Origin: Acidobacteriota bacterium
GTDB taxonomy: Bacteria; Acidobacteriota; Terriglobia; Terriglobales; Acidobacteriaceae
NCBI GenBank assembly: GCA_021781255.1
Contig: JAJXXG010001225.1
Coordinates: 1-5,899, forward strand
Direction: 5' to 3'
DNA length: 5,899 bases
Shown: positions 5,232 to 5,899 of the stretch, piece after piece
Layout: each line of letters opens with the position of its first letter
Position numbering within the stretch: the first letter of the stretch is position 1
Notes under the pieces: model-generated
What the model saw: the letters and a program-made list of their open reading frames with translations, nothing else
Told to the model about the DNA's origin: nothing
Databases searched by the model: none
Program-made: the position numbers and the translations under genes

Positions 5232-5899
5232 GCGCATGCCTCCGCTAGCAGGGCCATGTAATCGGCAGCCTGCGTGGTACGCACCTGCGCCATGAGCAGA
5301 TGCGGATAGTTCTCCATGTCCAGCCGTGGCGGTCTTCGCTCGATGCGGCACAGCAGCAGATGACGCACCGCATCGAAGCTGATCGTGCCTAAACGCAGGG
5401 CATCTTCGAGGGCAAGAGTTAATTCTGCGATGTCGAAGGTTTCCAGCAGACGAAGCACCTGCACATACTCGCGGCTGCCGTGCTTCTTGAGTCTTGCTTC
5501 GAGCAGACGCCGCAGTTCGGCGAAGCACTCCGGCAACTGCCAGCCGGCCAGCGGTGCAGCTTGATCCAGGGCCCGCGTCTTCTGCTCGAGCAGCGCCAGG
5601 TAGTGCAGCGGATCGAAGACCACCGCCTCGCGTTCATAACTGCGCTCGTGGCGGGCGATCACTTCGCTGCCACAGGCGATTACGACTTCATGCACGTAGC
5701 CCTTGACCCACACCTGGCGATGCCCGTACTCGGTTGGAACAGAGTAGTCGTTGCCACGATAGCGAACCAGCGACAGTTAGCTAACCCGCGCGGAGATCTT
5801 CTCGCAAGCTTCGTACGGCGCCGCCGGCAACGGAAGCAACGCGGCACGGTCACGCTCGAACCGTTCTCCGATCGTCTCTGTATGCCCGCGCAACCGCCG
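5228..5899 (-). pseudogene. istA: IS21 transposase IstA, C-terminal part, interrupted and partial
   Basis: The window holds the last 223 codons of IstA in one continuous frame entering at 5899. It begins RRLRGHTETIGERFERDRAA, then LLPLPAAPYEACEKISARVS, a TAA stop (5777-5779), and LSLVRYRGNDYSVPTEYGH. It ends with DPLHYLALLEQKTRALDQAA, GTISFDAVRHLLLCRIERRP and DYMALLAEACA before the stop at 5228-5230. This is the family's C-terminal region after the DDE catalytic core; the core itself lies outside the window. The RYRGNDYSVP segment is the beta-barrel found after the core in IstA and Mu-type transposases. The TAA replaces a residue between VS and LSLVRYRG, where relatives, as I recall, have Ser (TCA to TAA would be a single change). 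The frame stays intact on both sides, so decay here is by substitution, not by indel. Confidence 0.87.

Larger units (their letters stand above)
4283..5899 (-). mobile_element. IS21-family insertion sequence, istB-side end, decayed and cut by the window edge
   Basis: The element reads on the minus strand as istA, then istB, then the terminal region, the normal IS21 order. Its istB-side end is placed at 4283 because the sequence begins with TGT, as IS21 ends do, and is followed by tandem terminal repeats at 4290-4335. The IS4-type coding sequence also breaks off at 4282. The other end lies beyond 5899. CAAG (4279-4282) is a candidate target-site duplication that needs the missing end for proof. 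All visible genes carry inactivating changes, so this copy cannot move by itself. Confidence 0.85.

Overview
This window looks like an accessory region of a moderately GC-rich Gram-negative-type soil bacterium. An Acidobacteriota (Terriglobia-like) source is my best guess. That rests on the mix of a LuxR-type regulator with a degenerate receiver, a TIM-barrel sugar isomerase remnant and a polysaccharide gene pair, and it is an inference because no marker gene is present. The left half (about 1-3337) holds three apparently intact genes. The right half (about 3475-5899) is a graveyard of decayed and nested sequences.

Left part: a WecG/TagA/CpsF-family (GT26) glycosyltransferase (221-994) is followed 105 bases later on the same strand by a nucleotide-sugar epimerase (1100-2098). 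The epimerase closely resembles plant GDP-mannose 3,5-epimerase and keeps all four catalytic residues at the plant spacing. A clear intrinsic terminator (2237-2269) ends this unit. Together the two genes look like the end of an exopolysaccharide or surface-glycan cluster: one makes an unusual GDP-sugar, the other transfers a sugar to a lipid-linked acceptor. Next, a good sigma-70-type promoter (2420-2448) drives a stand-alone LuxR/NarL-type regulator (2585-3337). Its receiver-like domain has lost every phosphorylation residue, so it should not be a classical phosphorylation-dependent response regulator.

Right part: on the minus strand lies the C-terminal part of a TIM-barrel sugar phosphate isomerase/epimerase, broken by an in-frame TAG and an upstream frameshift and lacking its N-terminal half. 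It abuts the first 69 codons of an IS4-type (DUF4372) transposase on the plus strand. That fragment is cut exactly where an IS21-family element begins (about 4283). The IS21 copy shows its istB-side end with tandem terminal repeats and two hairpins, an istB gene with two nonsense codons and a damaged Walker A motif, and the C-terminal part of istA with a nonsense codon, which runs off the window.

I found no tRNA, rRNA, CRISPR array or convincing new multi-gene system. The best leads are the bacterial GDP-mannose 3,5-epimerase homologue beside a GT26 enzyme and the phosphorylation-blind LuxR regulator.
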